Below are positions 44,341-53,540 of a stretch of DNA of 64,000 bases, piece after piece. Source of the stretch: Marinobacter sp. LQ44 (GTDB lineage Bacteria > Pseudomonadota > Gammaproteobacteria > Pseudomonadales > Oleiphilaceae); the NCBI RefSeq assembly GCF_001447155.2, contig NZ_CP014754.1, positions 1,302,001 to 1,366,000 on the forward strand, given 5' to 3'. The stretch's first letter is position 1. Each line of letters starts with the position of its first letter. The translations under genes were made by a program, and so were the position numbers. Under the pieces are notes generated by a model. The model was given only the letters and a program-made list of their open reading frames with translations, was not told the origin of the DNA and searched no databases.

Positions 44341-44742
44341 TCAGCTGTCGTTGTGGCGTCGTCGTAGCTTGTCGATGTCAACAAAATCATCGTAATTGCC
44401 CAGGCTCAGTGAACCGGTAGCACCCCAGGGAGCATAAGCGCTTCTCTTTAACAGAACGTGACCGCTCTCCAGGGTTTCCACAATGCCCTTTCGAAGCAGT
44501 TCCGCAAGCACGACAGAAGGCACCAGGTTTGGGTTGGCGATTTGCACCAGGTCAACAAAGGAATGGGGTTCATGGGGCGTTGCAAGCACCACCCTCGGGT
44601 GGTTCTCCTCATCCAGGAAATGCTCGGAACTCAGCCAGTATCTCACCACCTGACGGGCTCCCGGCGAAAGCAGCGTGCTGACCAGTTCGGTGGTTTGCCA
44701 GCGCGGGGGCTGTCCGGTCGGGACATTAAGAGCCATCATCAT
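44341..44742 (-). CDS. DUF6502-like protein, short
   Basis: 133 residues starting MMMALNVPTGQPPRWQTTEL. SVVLAELLRKGIVETLESGH, VLLKRSAYAP parallels the RAVLDELQRVGVVSVDVDSG, QLHLKQRAYVP block of the full-length neighbour, so it looks like a half-size paralogue. Its ATG overlaps the stop of that neighbour by four bases. Confidence 0.65.
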   Translation of the reverse strand: MMMALNVPTGQPPRWQTTELVSTLLSPGARQVVRYWLSSEHFLDEENHPRVVLATPHEPHSFVDLVQIANPNLVPSVVLAELLRKGIVETLESGHVLLKRSAYAPWGATGSLSLGNYDDFVDIDKLRRRHNDS

Positions 44743-45584
44743 TCGTCTCCGCTCTTGTTCGTCTGAACCGGCTCTTCAAAATAGAAAATGCTGACGCCGG
44801 TCCGTACCGATTCGCCGCCCTCCTGGCCGGATACTCCCCGGTCGTGAGGCCCTAACCAGCTGTCCAGTTCTTCCAGCAGGGCCTGGGACTGCCTTGCGGC
44901 ACGCTCGCGCCACTCATTAATGACGTCTGGTGGAACACCGTTGTACGTGAGCGTTCGCTGAAACAGGGGTTGCTGCCCGTGTTCACTGCTCACCAGGTTG
45001 TGATCAATGGTAGCTACAAGATCTGATACGTCTTCGCCGAAGATCTGGAGCATTTCTTCGCTGTCTCCGGTGGGAACATAGGCTCGTTGCTTCAGGTGCA
45101 ACTGGCCGCTGTCCACATCCACACTGACCACGCCTACACGTTGCAGCTCATCCAGTACGGCCCGTGGCGTCATGTCGCCGCTGTATTTTCGAACCAACTC
45201 ACTGAAGCTGCCCGGGCCTTCAAACACCAGGGCAGCGGGTTCTCCGTTACTGGCCTGGAAACCGGTGTCGTGAACCCAGCCGGAGACCACTCGTGAGGCC
45301 CGGTTGGCGTGGGAGGTGGTTTCCCGAACCGGGTTTTCGCCCGCCAGGATCTCCCGCTGTTTGCGTACTTCCTTACGGGTCAGTCCGGTCATGACGGCCG
45401 CCCGGGAATCGGTCGGTTTACGGCGGCCATCGGAAAAATCTTCCAACGCAGCCTCCACATACGCCCTTTTCACCAGCTCAGAGAACTCGCCGAACGGAAC
45501 GCCATTGCGCAGCAGCAGCCTGGCCATCGGGCGCAAAATGCGGAACAGCGCTTGGTGCAGGGGATTGGATTTGGCATCAGTCAT
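44739..45584 (-). CDS. DUF6502 family protein, likely DNA-binding
   Basis: 281 residues from ATG 45584. LFRILRPMARLLLRNGVPFG and EFSELVKRAYVEAAL, then SRAAVMTGLTRKEVRKQREI, an HTH-like segment, are the DUF6502 signature. First gene of an operon with the short paralogue and DUF5666. A TGGGA-N6-TCCCA palindrome just before its start, repeated at the second DUF5666 promoter, suggests that it or a similar factor controls both units. Confidence 0.8.
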   Translation of the reverse strand: MTDAKSNPLHQALFRILRPMARLLLRNGVPFGEFSELVKRAYVEAALEDFSDGRRKPTDSRAAVMTGLTRKEVRKQREILAGENPVRETTSHANRASRVVSGWVHDTGFQASNGEPAALVFEGPGSFSELVRKYSGDMTPRAVLDELQRVGVVSVDVDSGQLHLKQRAYVPTGDSEEMLQIFGEDVSDLVATIDHNLVSSEHGQQPLFQRTLTYNGVPPDVINEWRERAARQSQALLEELDSWLGPHDRGVSGQEGGESVRTGVSIFYFEEPVQTNKSGDE

Positions 45585-45587
45585 ATT

Positions 45588-45603
45588 TGGGATTGTATTC
45601 CCA
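45588..45603. promoter_or_regulatory. TGGGA-N6-TCCCA operator candidate, DUF6502 promoter
   Basis: TGGGATTGTATTCCCA, four bases upstream of the DUF6502 ATG. Same arms and spacing as the site at 47152. Confidence 0.55.
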
Positions 45604-45663
45604 TCTTGCCCCGGAAAACCAGACACAGGTTGCGGTATCCCCCGCAACCTGTGTCCTTCAACC

Positions 45664-47094
45664 TCAGTTTTCAGGGTTTGCGGTCAACTCATACTCTCCG
45701 CCGATGGTCTGGGCGTATTCAACCTCGGCTTCATCACCAACCTGAAGGCCCGCAACGCTGAAGCCATTCAGCAGGATTTCCAGATTCATCACCGTCACCG
45801 ACGTATCGGAAATGGCATCGATTCTGGCCTCCAGCTTAAAGTTATCATCTTCGTCGCTGTCTTCCCGCTCAATGATGAAGGCTTCAAGGTGATCAGTACG
45901 CTGACGACCTTCCACCTCAACATAGTCCCCAACGCTGAAGGCGTTGATGTCATCAACCCGATTACGCAGGTCGTTATCGCTGTCATCGTCGTCGATCAGG
46001 GTATTGGCGGTGAGTTGAACGCGAACGCCACTGACCACCAGCAACTCATTGTCCAGATCGATCTGCTGGATGATGCCGTCCAGTTCCGCATCGCCTTCCC
46101 GGCCTTCCACTTCTTCCGCCAGCAGAGTGTTGTTGCGGAAATCACCCTCGACTTTCACGAACACGCCATCCTGAAGGCTGCCCTCGCTGATGTCGTCAAA
46201 CTCAGTCTCAGCATTCAGCTGAACCAGCACGCCATTAATCCGGAAGGTGCGGGCAGACGCATCGAAATCGTAGATATCACCGGAAATTTCAACGTCATCG
46301 TTGTCGTCAAACAGGTCGTCCTCATCATCAATTTCCTCGGCAAGCAGGACATTGCCGTCTGCGTTGAGCTGACCTTCCACCTCAACCACAAGCCCGTTCT
46401 CCAGTTGGTCCAGACTGAAATCATCATCCGCGACCGCGCTGGTGTAATCCACTGTGAAACCGTTGATGGTGAAGGTCTGCGACTGCGCATTCAGGTTCTG
46501 GACCACGCCTTCAAGTTCAGCTTCATTCAAATCGTCAAAATCCGAGTCCAGCGAACGAGCACCCACGAAGCTGGCCCGGAAGCTGCCGTCATTCAGGCGC
46601 CAGCCGCTTACCCGAACCCGATAATTGGCAAGCGGTGCCGCAAGCTCAACCGGCGTGGCCCCGCGGAATACCGTCTGGTTGGTCAGCGCAACCGTCTGCC
46701 CCAGCAGCTGCAATTTACCCGTAGCTGCAACGGAGTCCCAGATTGCGCCGGTGAGTGGCCCACGGAGGGTATCGTCGTAACGGATATCACTCGCCTGCCC
46801 CTCGCCACGTGAATCCCAGCTGCCTTTAACCTTGAGAACCATGCCTTTTTCCAGCTGGTCCTCCCGCTCGATCCCGTCGTCGCTGTTCACGCTGCCATCG
46901 GTGGCGAACCGGGTGCCATTGACGTAGACACTGCCAAAACCGGTGACGGCACCCACACTGGTGCCCTCGGCGTTGGCACCGGTGCTTACTGAACCGGAGG
47001 AGCCAGAGCCGCCCCCACCACAGGCGGCCAGACCGCCGGCCAAGGTACCAACCAGAACCAACTTGATCGCCTTTGAAAGTCCGTTGCGCTTCAT
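45664..47094 (-). CDS. DUF5666 domain-containing lipoprotein (paralogue 2)
   Basis: 476 residues from ATG 47094. Lipobox GGLAACGGGGSG, then SVGAVTGFGSVYVNGTRFAT and SDDGIEREDQLEKGMVLKVK, the same opening modules as paralogue 1, followed by more DUF5666 repeats. Strongly acidic. Monocistronic, with two operator-like palindromes upstream. Confidence 0.85.
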   Translation of the reverse strand: MKRNGLSKAIKLVLVGTLAGGLAACGGGGSGSSGSVSTGANAEGTSVGAVTGFGSVYVNGTRFATDGSVNSDDGIEREDQLEKGMVLKVKGSWDSRGEGQASDIRYDDTLRGPLTGAIWDSVAATGKLQLLGQTVALTNQTVFRGATPVELAAPLANYRVRVSGWRLNDGSFRASFVGARSLDSDFDDLNEAELEGVVQNLNAQSQTFTINGFTVDYTSAVADDDFSLDQLENGLVVEVEGQLNADGNVLLAEEIDDEDDLFDDNDDVEISGDIYDFDASARTFRINGVLVQLNAETEFDDISEGSLQDGVFVKVEGDFRNNTLLAEEVEGREGDAELDGIIQQIDLDNELLVVSGVRVQLTANTLIDDDDSDNDLRNRVDDINAFSVGDYVEVEGRQRTDHLEAFIIEREDSDEDDNFKLEARIDAISDTSVTVMNLEILLNGFSVAGLQVGDEAEVEYAQTIGGEYELTANPEN

Positions 47095-47151
47095 CTTCCT
47101 TCTCCCGACTGATTTGACAGAATCCGGCGCTGTTTTCAGCGCCACACTATT

Positions 47152-47193
47152 TGGGAATGTTTTCCCAACTATTTAAGTAGGAAAATAATCCCA
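47152..47193. promoter_or_regulatory. two TGGGA-N6-TCCCA operator candidates, DUF5666 promoter
   Basis: TGGGAATGTTTTCCCA at 47152-47167 is exact; on the minus strand TGGGATTATTTTCCTA at 47178-47193 has one mismatch. Centres 26 bases apart, 60-100 bases upstream of the DUF5666 ATG. Confidence 0.55.
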
Positions 47194-47297
47194 AATTTTA
47201 AATTTGTCCAGTTCAGGAAGATGACAATTTCGTGAATCGTTTCTGGAAACGTGTCCGGGAGCTGAACCAGACATTCAGCCCCCGGGACAAAATACCG

Positions 47298-47642
47298 CTA
47301 CTCGCCCATCAGTTGACGAATGCGTTGGTTCAGGCGGTCCACCTCCCTCCGCATGCCCTGTACTTCGTCCAGCAGCTCCAGCGACATGGCCAGCCCGGGC
47401 AGGTTGAGTTTGAGATCCCGCTGCAGGCGCAGCGCTTTCTGCAGGCGACTCAATGCGGCCACGTCGAATTGCCACTGGCGCACTTCCGGCACCTCGTCCA
47501 GTGGCGCGATGACTCCATAGTCCACCAGTTTGATCACAAACTCTGCATGGCAGCCCCCGCGTTCGCAGATTTCCCGAAGCGAGAAGGTGCTGCCATCGGT
47601 GTCGGTGACTTCCACCATCAGAATCCGGTCTTTACTCGTCAT
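47298..47642 (-). CDS. cbpM: chaperone modulatory protein CbpM
   Basis: 114 residues from ATG 47642. FSLREICERGGCHAEFVIKL, VDYGVIAPLDE, a MerR-like helix, and a C-terminal coiled coil (LELLDEVQGMRREVDRLNQR) fit CbpM, the specific inhibitor of CbpA. Twelve bases downstream of cbpA. Confidence 0.88.
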   Translation of the reverse strand: MTSKDRILMVEVTDTDGSTFSLREICERGGCHAEFVIKLVDYGVIAPLDEVPEVRQWQFDVAALSRLQKALRLQRDLKLNLPGLAMSLELLDEVQGMRREVDRLNQRIRQLMGE

Positions 47643-47653
47643 GTTCGCCTCCC

Positions 47654-48613
47654 TCACACGTGCAGCTTGCTGCGCGGATTGAACCCTTTCTCCAGCTCAG
47701 CCAGCTTCTCGTAGAGTGCTTCGGCTTCCGCCGTGTGCTGTTCGGGCATGGCCACTTGCAGTACCACAATCTGGTCGCCCGGGTGTTTGCCCGGAAAGCC
47801 TTTGCCCTTGAGCCGGAGTTTGCGCCCGCTGGTGGCCCCCTTCGGCACCTTCACATTCACCTTTCCGGTCACCGTTGGCACTGTGACCGTTGCCCCCAGG
47901 GCGGCTTCCCACGGCGAAATCGGCACGGTAAGCAGCACATCCCGGCCCTCAACACTGAAGTGAGGGTGGGGCGCCAGTTCCACTTCGATAAACAGATCGC
48001 CAGGCTCACCTCCACCAATTCCGGGTGCGCCCTGGCCCTTCAGCCGGATATGCTGCCCTTCCCGCATGCCCGCAGGGATTTTTACTTTCAGGGTTTTCTG
48101 GCGTGGTATCAGGCGGCCATGGTCATCCGGTTCATGAACCGTGAACGACACCTGTTTCTCGCAACCGTTAAAAGCCTCTTCAAGAAACAGGGCCAGCCGG
48201 GCATGCACATCCTCGCCCCGCATTCTCATGCTCTGGTGAAAACCGCCACCCCCGAAGCCTCCACGCCGGCCACCGCCGAAGATTTCCTCAAAAAAATCAC
48301 TGAACTGGCGAGCGTCGGCCTCGGTGTATCCTCCACCGCCAAAGCCCGAGGCACTCTGCCAGCCCGGTGGCGGCTGGAATGAGCCATCGGCGCGGGCACC
48401 GTACTTGCGCAACTGGTCGTACTCGGCCCGTTTTTCGGGGTCTTTCAACACTTCATAGGCTTCGCCCACATCTTTAAAACGGTCGCTCGCGTCGGCTTCT
48501 TTGCTGACATCCGGGTGGTACTTCCGCGCCAGCTTACGGTAGGCCTTCTTGATCTCCTCGGGCGTGGCAGACTCACTCACACCGAGGACGGCGTAATAGT
48601 CTTTGAAATCCAT
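47654..48613 (-). CDS. cbpA: curved DNA-binding protein CbpA (DnaJ-like co-chaperone)
   Basis: 319 residues. J domain at 1-70 with HPD ([10 protein letters not shown]), Gly/Phe-rich region ([20 protein letters not shown]), then two C-terminal substrate-binding domains without the zinc finger of DnaJ, the CbpA layout. Works with DnaK and binds DNA in the nucleoid; activity blocked by CbpM. Confidence 0.93.
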   Translation of the reverse strand: MDFKDYYAVLGVSESATPEEIKKAYRKLARKYHPDVSKEADASDRFKDVGEAYEVLKDPEKRAEYDQLRKYGARADGSFQPPPGWQSASGFGGGGYTEADARQFSDFFEEIFGGGRRGGFGGGGFHQSMRMRGEDVHARLALFLEEAFNGCEKQVSFTVHEPDDHGRLIPRQKTLKVKIPAGMREGQHIRLKGQGAPGIGGGEPGDLFIEVELAPHPHFSVEGRDVLLTVPISPWEAALGATVTVPTVTGKVNVKVPKGATSGRKLRLKGKGFPGKHPGDQIVVLQVAMPEQHTAEAEALYEKLAELEKGFNPRSKLHV

Positions 48614-48769
48614 GGCGCTCCTCGCATCTGACCAAAGAGGTTTCTCTGACTACCTATAATTGACGCTGATGGAAAAAATACAAGCCAGTGCTGACCGCCA
48701 CTTGAGACAGGTCAAGAACTGAGAGGCGGTGGACTACGGCAATGCCACACTGGTCCGGGCCTGTTTGCC

Positions 48770-48970
48770 ATGGACAGCGTGCAACAGCAGCTTGCCAGCC
48801 TGCCTGCAGACAAGCGCCAGCAAACCATCAACGATCTGCGCCGCCAGATAGGCTACTCCGAAGAAGCCGTTCGCCAGGAACATTTCGGGTTTTCTGCTCC
48901 GACCATCGAACGGGAAGAGGAAGAGGGCTTTTTCCGGTTTGAGCGCGAACGCCGCTACGGCTTGAATTAG
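48770..48970 (+). CDS. small hydrophilic protein, unknown
   Basis: 66 residues, MDSVQQQLASLPADKRQQTI, NDLRRQIGYSEEAVRQEHFG, rich in charged residues and helical. Codon choice has the GC-rich third positions of neighbouring genes, arguing for a real gene, but no clear ribosome-binding site is seen. No family recognised. Confidence 0.5.
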   Translation: MDSVQQQLASLPADKRQQTINDLRRQIGYSEEAVRQEHFGFSAPTIEREEEEGFFRFERERRYGLN

Positions 48971-49069
48971 TAAGCTAACGTCCATCCTCATAATCGCTTA
49001 TAGCCGTTAGAGCACCCAATCCTGACAATGGCGGGCTTTCTCTTCCCTGACTGGATCAAGGAGATCAGA

Positions 49070-50263
49070 TTGAGCGCCGCCACCCACAACCCCGAATCCG
49101 GCCTTCCGACCTGGCTGATCGTCTTTGCGCTGGCGATGGGCGGCTTTGGTATCGGTACCGGCGAATTCGCCATCATGGGGTTGATGCCCAATGTCGCCCA
49201 GGATCTCGGCGTCTCTGAGCCACAGGTAGGCCACCTTATCTCCACCTATGCGCTGGGCGTGGTGGTCGGTGCACCCATTCTGGCCATTCTCGGTGCGCAA
49301 CTTTTCCGGCGGCAGTTGCTCATACTACTGATGTCCTTCTACGCGCTGGGTAACCTGGCCAGCGCTCTGGCCAGCAATTACGAATCCCTGCTGGTTTTCC
49401 GGTTTATCGCCGGACTGCCCCATGGCGCCTACTTCGGTGTTGCTGCGCTGGTGGCAGCCTCGCTGGTGCCAGTACACAAGCGGGCCAAGGCGGTGAGCCA
49501 GATCATGATGGGGCTGACCCTAGCACTGCTGATCGGCAACCCCCTGGCCACGGTGATGGGGCAATCCATGGACTGGCGCTATGCCTTTGGTTTTGTTGGC
49601 CTGGTGTCGTTACTCACCGTAGTGCTGGTTACCCTGTTCCTGCCCAAAAATCCGCAGGAACAAAGGCACAGCCCGTTAAGCGAAGTCCGCGCCTTTAACA
49701 AACCACAAATCTGGTTTGCGCTGGCCATTGGCGCTATCGGCTTCGCAGGCATGTTCGCGGTGTTCAGTTACCTAGCCCCGACGCTGCTGGAAGTCACCCG
49801 AGTGGATGCGGTCTGGATTCCGGTGGCCCTGGTGGTGTTCGGGATGGGCGGTTTTGTGGGCAACCTGCTTGGTGGCTGGCTGTTTGACCGTCTGCAATTC
49901 CGGGCCGTTGGCGTGATCCTGGTGTTCAGCGCCATGATTCTGAGCGTCTTTCCGTCTGCCACAGGCTCATTGCCGGTGTTACTCGTGGTCTGCTTCCTGA
50001 CCGCATTGATGGTGGCGCTGGGCCCGGCTCTGCAAACCCACCTGATGGACGTAGCCACCGGCGCCCAGACCCTGGCCGCCGCCTCCCATCACGCCGCGTT
50101 CAATCTCGCCAACGCCCTTGGCCCATGGCTTGGCGGGCTGGCCATTACCGCTGGCTTCGGCTGGCAATCCACTGGCTACGTAGGAGCTGCAACCGCCGTG
50201 GCCGGGCTGATGATTTTCCTGGTTGCCTGGCGCCACCCTGTGCCTGTGCCAGAGGCCAGCTAG
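49070..50263 (+). CDS. MFS transporter (AraJ-like, DHA1 family)
   Basis: 397 residues. The TTG at 49070 is chosen because AAGGAG lies seven bases upstream; an ATG at 49028 would add a poorly hydrophobic tail. Twelve membrane helices; the motif GFGIGTGEFAIMGLMPNVAQ, DLGVSEPQVGHLISTYALGV and GLPHGAYFGVAALVAASLV are typical of AraJ-type sugar or drug exporters. Substrate unknown. Confidence 0.88.
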   Translation: MSAATHNPESGLPTWLIVFALAMGGFGIGTGEFAIMGLMPNVAQDLGVSEPQVGHLISTYALGVVVGAPILAILGAQLFRRQLLILLMSFYALGNLASALASNYESLLVFRFIAGLPHGAYFGVAALVAASLVPVHKRAKAVSQIMMGLTLALLIGNPLATVMGQSMDWRYAFGFVGLVSLLTVVLVTLFLPKNPQEQRHSPLSEVRAFNKPQIWFALAIGAIGFAGMFAVFSYLAPTLLEVTRVDAVWIPVALVVFGMGGFVGNLLGGWLFDRLQFRAVGVILVFSAMILSVFPSATGSLPVLLVVCFLTALMVALGPALQTHLMDVATGAQTLAAASHHAAFNLANALGPWLGGLAITAGFGWQSTGYVGAATAVAGLMIFLVAWRHPVPVPEAS

Positions 50264-50368
50264 GCGCTCATTTCTCACGCTACAGTCATTATCATTCACT
50301 CCGCTTAGCCAGTAGAATAGCGAGCTTTGAACGTTACCTGCGCGGAAACCGGAGTGAAAACCCAGCCA

Positions 50369-51055
50369 ATGCCCTTGCAACCTCTGGCAAATACTGGTCC
50401 CAGAGCCAGGCTATTGCGCCAACTGGATGATTCAGCGACAACGCTGGATGGCACCCAGTTGCCATGCTTTGCAGAGCGACTCAGCCGGCTGTTCGGTCTG
50501 GGCGACACCATGACCCTGGATACGGCCATAGGTTATCGGGCGAAACAGCAAGGCACGCCTCAGGGCGCCGTGGTAGACCGGTTAATCGATGAGCTGGCGA
50601 CAATACGCCTAGCGCTGGTTCAGCGTATTCGCGGATTTGGCTCGGACCTGGAGTTCGACGGCGACCCCGAACCTGAAGCCGCTCACAATGCCTGGCTGAC
50701 ATTACAGCGCAAGGTGGCGGCCAACAGCCGTCAGTTGCGGGACAAGGTTCGAAAATCGATGAAAGATCAGGGCCCGAAACTAGCCCGCCTGGCCGAGTTG
50801 GACGCCGTGTTTGATCAAACGATGGCCGGGTATACCGCACAGTGTTTTTCCCATATCCCCAAGGTACTTGAACAACGATTCGAGCACCGATCGATCACCC
50901 CGGAGCAAAGCCCCACCCCGGCTAAAACGGCCGACTGGTTCCACCGTTACTGCGAGGAAGCGCAGTCTTTGTTACTCGCTGAACTGGATGTTCGGCTGGA
51001 ACCGGCTCTGGGTTTGCTGGAGGCTTGCCACAAAGAGGTTAACAACACCCCATGA
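50369..51055 (+). CDS. DUF3348 family protein
   Basis: About 228 residues from ATG 50369; GTG 50354 and TTG 50327 are possible starts. ARLLRQLDDSATTLDGTQLP, FAERLSRLFGLGDTMTLDTA is the DUF3348 opening. Soluble, helical, no catalytic motif seen. First gene of the DUF3348-DUF802-OmpA-DUF2894 operon, each pair overlapping by a few bases, so the four products are probably subunits of one complex. Confidence 0.85.
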   Translation: MPLQPLANTGPRARLLRQLDDSATTLDGTQLPCFAERLSRLFGLGDTMTLDTAIGYRAKQQGTPQGAVVDRLIDELATIRLALVQRIRGFGSDLEFDGDPEPEAAHNAWLTLQRKVAANSRQLRDKVRKSMKDQGPKLARLAELDAVFDQTMAGYTAQCFSHIPKVLEQRFEHRSITPEQSPTPAKTADWFHRYCEEAQSLLLAELDVRLEPALGLLEACHKEVNNTP

Positions 51056-52884
51056 GTAAACTGTTCTTTACCCTGGCGTTTGCCATCGGCCTGGCCGTGG
51101 TAGCCTGGATTGGTGCCGGATTTGTCGGTTCCGACCTGCTGGCGCTGGCGTTTACCGGGCTGATTGGCGCCGTTTACTGTCTCGGCTTTGGCGAACTGGT
51201 GAATTTCCGCCGACAGACCCGCGAACTGAACGCACAGGTTCATCAGTTACCTGAAAGCCAGGAGCAGGTTAACCACTGGCTTGGCACACTGCCCGCCTCG
51301 ATGCAGTTCCCGGTGCAACGGCGAATTGAGGGCCATGCCGCCGCATTACCCGGCCCGCAACTGACACCCTACCTGACCGGCCTGCTGGTGATGCTGGGCC
51401 TGCTGGGCACCTTTGCCGGCATGATTGTGACCCTGAGCGGCGCTGCCTCAGCCCTAGATAACAGTACCGAACTGAGCGCTATTCGCAGCGCACTGGCCGC
51501 TCCGATTGCCGGTTTGAGTCTCGCCTTCGGCACCTCCATTGCCGGCGTGGCCGCCTCCGCCATGCTGGGGCTGGCCTCTACCCTGAGCCGCCGGGACCGG
51601 TTGCAGGCGTCCCGCGCCCTGGATAGTGCACTGCGAGACAAGCTGCATCATCTATCTACAGATCATCAACGCCATCAGGCGTTTCAGGCTCTGGAGAGCC
51701 AGGCCAAAGCCTTGCCGGAAATGGCCTCGGCCATGGAGCGCATGACCGCACGCATGGAGCAGCTCGGCCAGCAACTGGAACAGTCCCTGACCCGGAACCA
51801 GCAGGAATTCCACAGCACGGTCGGCCGCCACTACCAGACACTGGCCGATTCTGTGGCCCAATCCCTGAAATCGGCGCTGGAAGACAGTGCAAAACAGGCT
51901 TCGCAACGGATTGAGCCCATTGTGATCCATGCCATGGAGCAGCTTCAGAAAGATGCTCACAGCCTTCAACAAAGCTGGTCTAATGATGCCCGCCAGCAGT
52001 TAGCGGAATTGACCGCGGCTTTCCAGAAAACCACTGCAGAAGCCGGCGAGCGCTGGCAGCAGAATCTGACTGCACAGCAGGCCCAGAACCAGGAGACGTT
52101 GGCTCAATACCAAAGCCACTTCCAGAGCAGCAGCACCGGGTTGATTGAGCAGCAACAGGCCGGGCTGACGGAACTGCTCAGCACCGTTGGCGCTCAGCTC
52201 GATCAACTCCGGGAACAGGAAAGCGAACGAGCCCGGGCTGCAAACGAGCGAATGGAACAACTGGAAGCCACGGCTGCCCGCCACCTGAGTGAGCTGGGTA
52301 CGGCACTGGAAGCGCCCATGACCCGCCTGATCGAAACCGCCTCGGAAACACCGAAGGCCGCCGCCGAGGTCATCCGACAGCTGCAGTCGGAAATCACCCG
52401 CAACAGCGAGCGGGAAAACGAGCTGTTGGAAGAACGCCAGCGACTGGTTCAGGAATTGGACACTCTGCTGGAAAACCAGCGCAGCACCGCCGATAGTCAG
52501 CGGGAGGCGGTGGATTCGCTGGTCAGCGGCGCCAGCGAAATCCTGGCCGGCATCAGCGAACGCTTTAACACCTTGATCCAGGAACAAAGCCGGCAACTGG
52601 GCGAACTGGGCGACAACATCACCGGCAGCAGCCAGGAAGTCGGCGCGTTGAGCGACGCCTTCGCCCAAGCCATTGAGCTGTTCAGTCAGTCCAACCAGCA
52701 GGTGGTCGCCAGCCTTGCGGATATCCAGAAGGCCCTGTATAACGCCGGCACCCGGCACGATGAACAGCTGGCCTATTACGTGGCCCAGGCCCGCGAGGTG
52801 ATTGACCTCAGCGTCAGCGCCCAGAAAGACGTGATTGATGCCGCCGCAGCCCTGCGCCGGGCAGAATCTGGCGAGGCCGGTTGA
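51052..52884 (+). CDS. DUF802 protein, MotA/ExbB/ZorA-like with long coiled-coil tail
   Basis: 610 residues. Two membrane helices at about 3-50, two more at about 104-125 (LTGLLVMLGLLGTFAGMIVT) and 145-185 (APIAGLSLAFGTSIAGVAAS), the last pair matching the MotA/TolQ/ExbB proton-channel core. From about residue 195 to 600 a long Gln/Glu/Ala-rich coiled coil extends into the cytoplasm. This plan is the same as ZorA of Zorya defence and TolQ-like motors. ATG overlaps the DUF3348 stop. Confidence 0.85.
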   Translation: MSKLFFTLAFAIGLAVVAWIGAGFVGSDLLALAFTGLIGAVYCLGFGELVNFRRQTRELNAQVHQLPESQEQVNHWLGTLPASMQFPVQRRIEGHAAALPGPQLTPYLTGLLVMLGLLGTFAGMIVTLSGAASALDNSTELSAIRSALAAPIAGLSLAFGTSIAGVAASAMLGLASTLSRRDRLQASRALDSALRDKLHHLSTDHQRHQAFQALESQAKALPEMASAMERMTARMEQLGQQLEQSLTRNQQEFHSTVGRHYQTLADSVAQSLKSALEDSAKQASQRIEPIVIHAMEQLQKDAHSLQQSWSNDARQQLAELTAAFQKTTAEAGERWQQNLTAQQAQNQETLAQYQSHFQSSSTGLIEQQQAGLTELLSTVGAQLDQLREQESERARAANERMEQLEATAARHLSELGTALEAPMTRLIETASETPKAAAEVIRQLQSEITRNSERENELLEERQRLVQELDTLLENQRSTADSQREAVDSLVSGASEILAGISERFNTLIQEQSRQLGELGDNITGSSQEVGALSDAFAQAIELFSQSNQQVVASLADIQKALYNAGTRHDEQLAYYVAQAREVIDLSVSAQKDVIDAAAALRRAESGEAG

Positions 52885-53540
52885 TGGAACAGCTGGAAGG
52901 CGGCGAACAGCAATCGGCACCGGTCTGGGCCATCTTCTCGGACCTGATGGCGGCGCTGGTGGGCATTCTGGCGCTGATTCTTGTGTGGGTGATCGGCATC
53001 CAGCTGGAACTCAGCCAGTCCTTGGCCGAGGAGATCGAGAAACGGGAGGCGGAAGAACAGCGCCGGATGGCCCTGGAGCAAGCTCTTGAAGACCCTCTCA
53101 CCAAAGGTCTGGTGACCTTCCGCGATGGCCGTATCGGCATCAGCGGCAACGTCTTGTTCGAGCTGAATTCAGACCAGTTGCAGGCCGAAGGCGAGGAAGT
53201 TCTGAAATCGCTGATTACGCCTCTGCAAACCTACCTGGAGCAGCACGACGAACTGCTAATGGTGAGCGGTTTTACCGACGACCTGCCCATGCACCCGGGT
53301 AACCGTTACCAGGATAACTGGGGCCTTTCGGCCCAGCGGGCGCTTACCGTTACCCGCTCGTTAACGGAACTGGGCCTGCCCAACGACCGGGTATTCGCCG
53401 CCGCCTTTGGCCCGCACCACCCGGCAGTGCCGAATGTGGATGCGGAATCCCGGGCCCTGAACCGGCGGGTGGAAATCAGTACCGTGCCCCGGGCGCCTTC
53501 GGCGGTGACAGACACCGAAAGGGAGCCGGTCGACCGATGA
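52884..53540 (+). CDS. OmpA/MotB/ZorB-like peptidoglycan-binding stator protein
   Basis: 218 residues from ATG 52884 (TGATG overlap with the previous stop). One membrane helix, residues about 16-42, APVWAIFSDLMAALVGILAL, in which the Asp after Ser is in the position used for ion conduction in MotB/ZorB. The OmpA-like domain follows (FELNSDQLQAEGEEVLKSLI, SGFTDDLP, NWGLSAQRALTVTRSL, NRRVEIST). Forms the stator with the DUF802 protein. Confidence 0.88.
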   Translation: MEQLEGGEQQSAPVWAIFSDLMAALVGILALILVWVIGIQLELSQSLAEEIEKREAEEQRRMALEQALEDPLTKGLVTFRDGRIGISGNVLFELNSDQLQAEGEEVLKSLITPLQTYLEQHDELLMVSGFTDDLPMHPGNRYQDNWGLSAQRALTVTRSLTELGLPNDRVFAAAFGPHHPAVPNVDAESRALNRRVEISTVPRAPSAVTDTEREPVDR

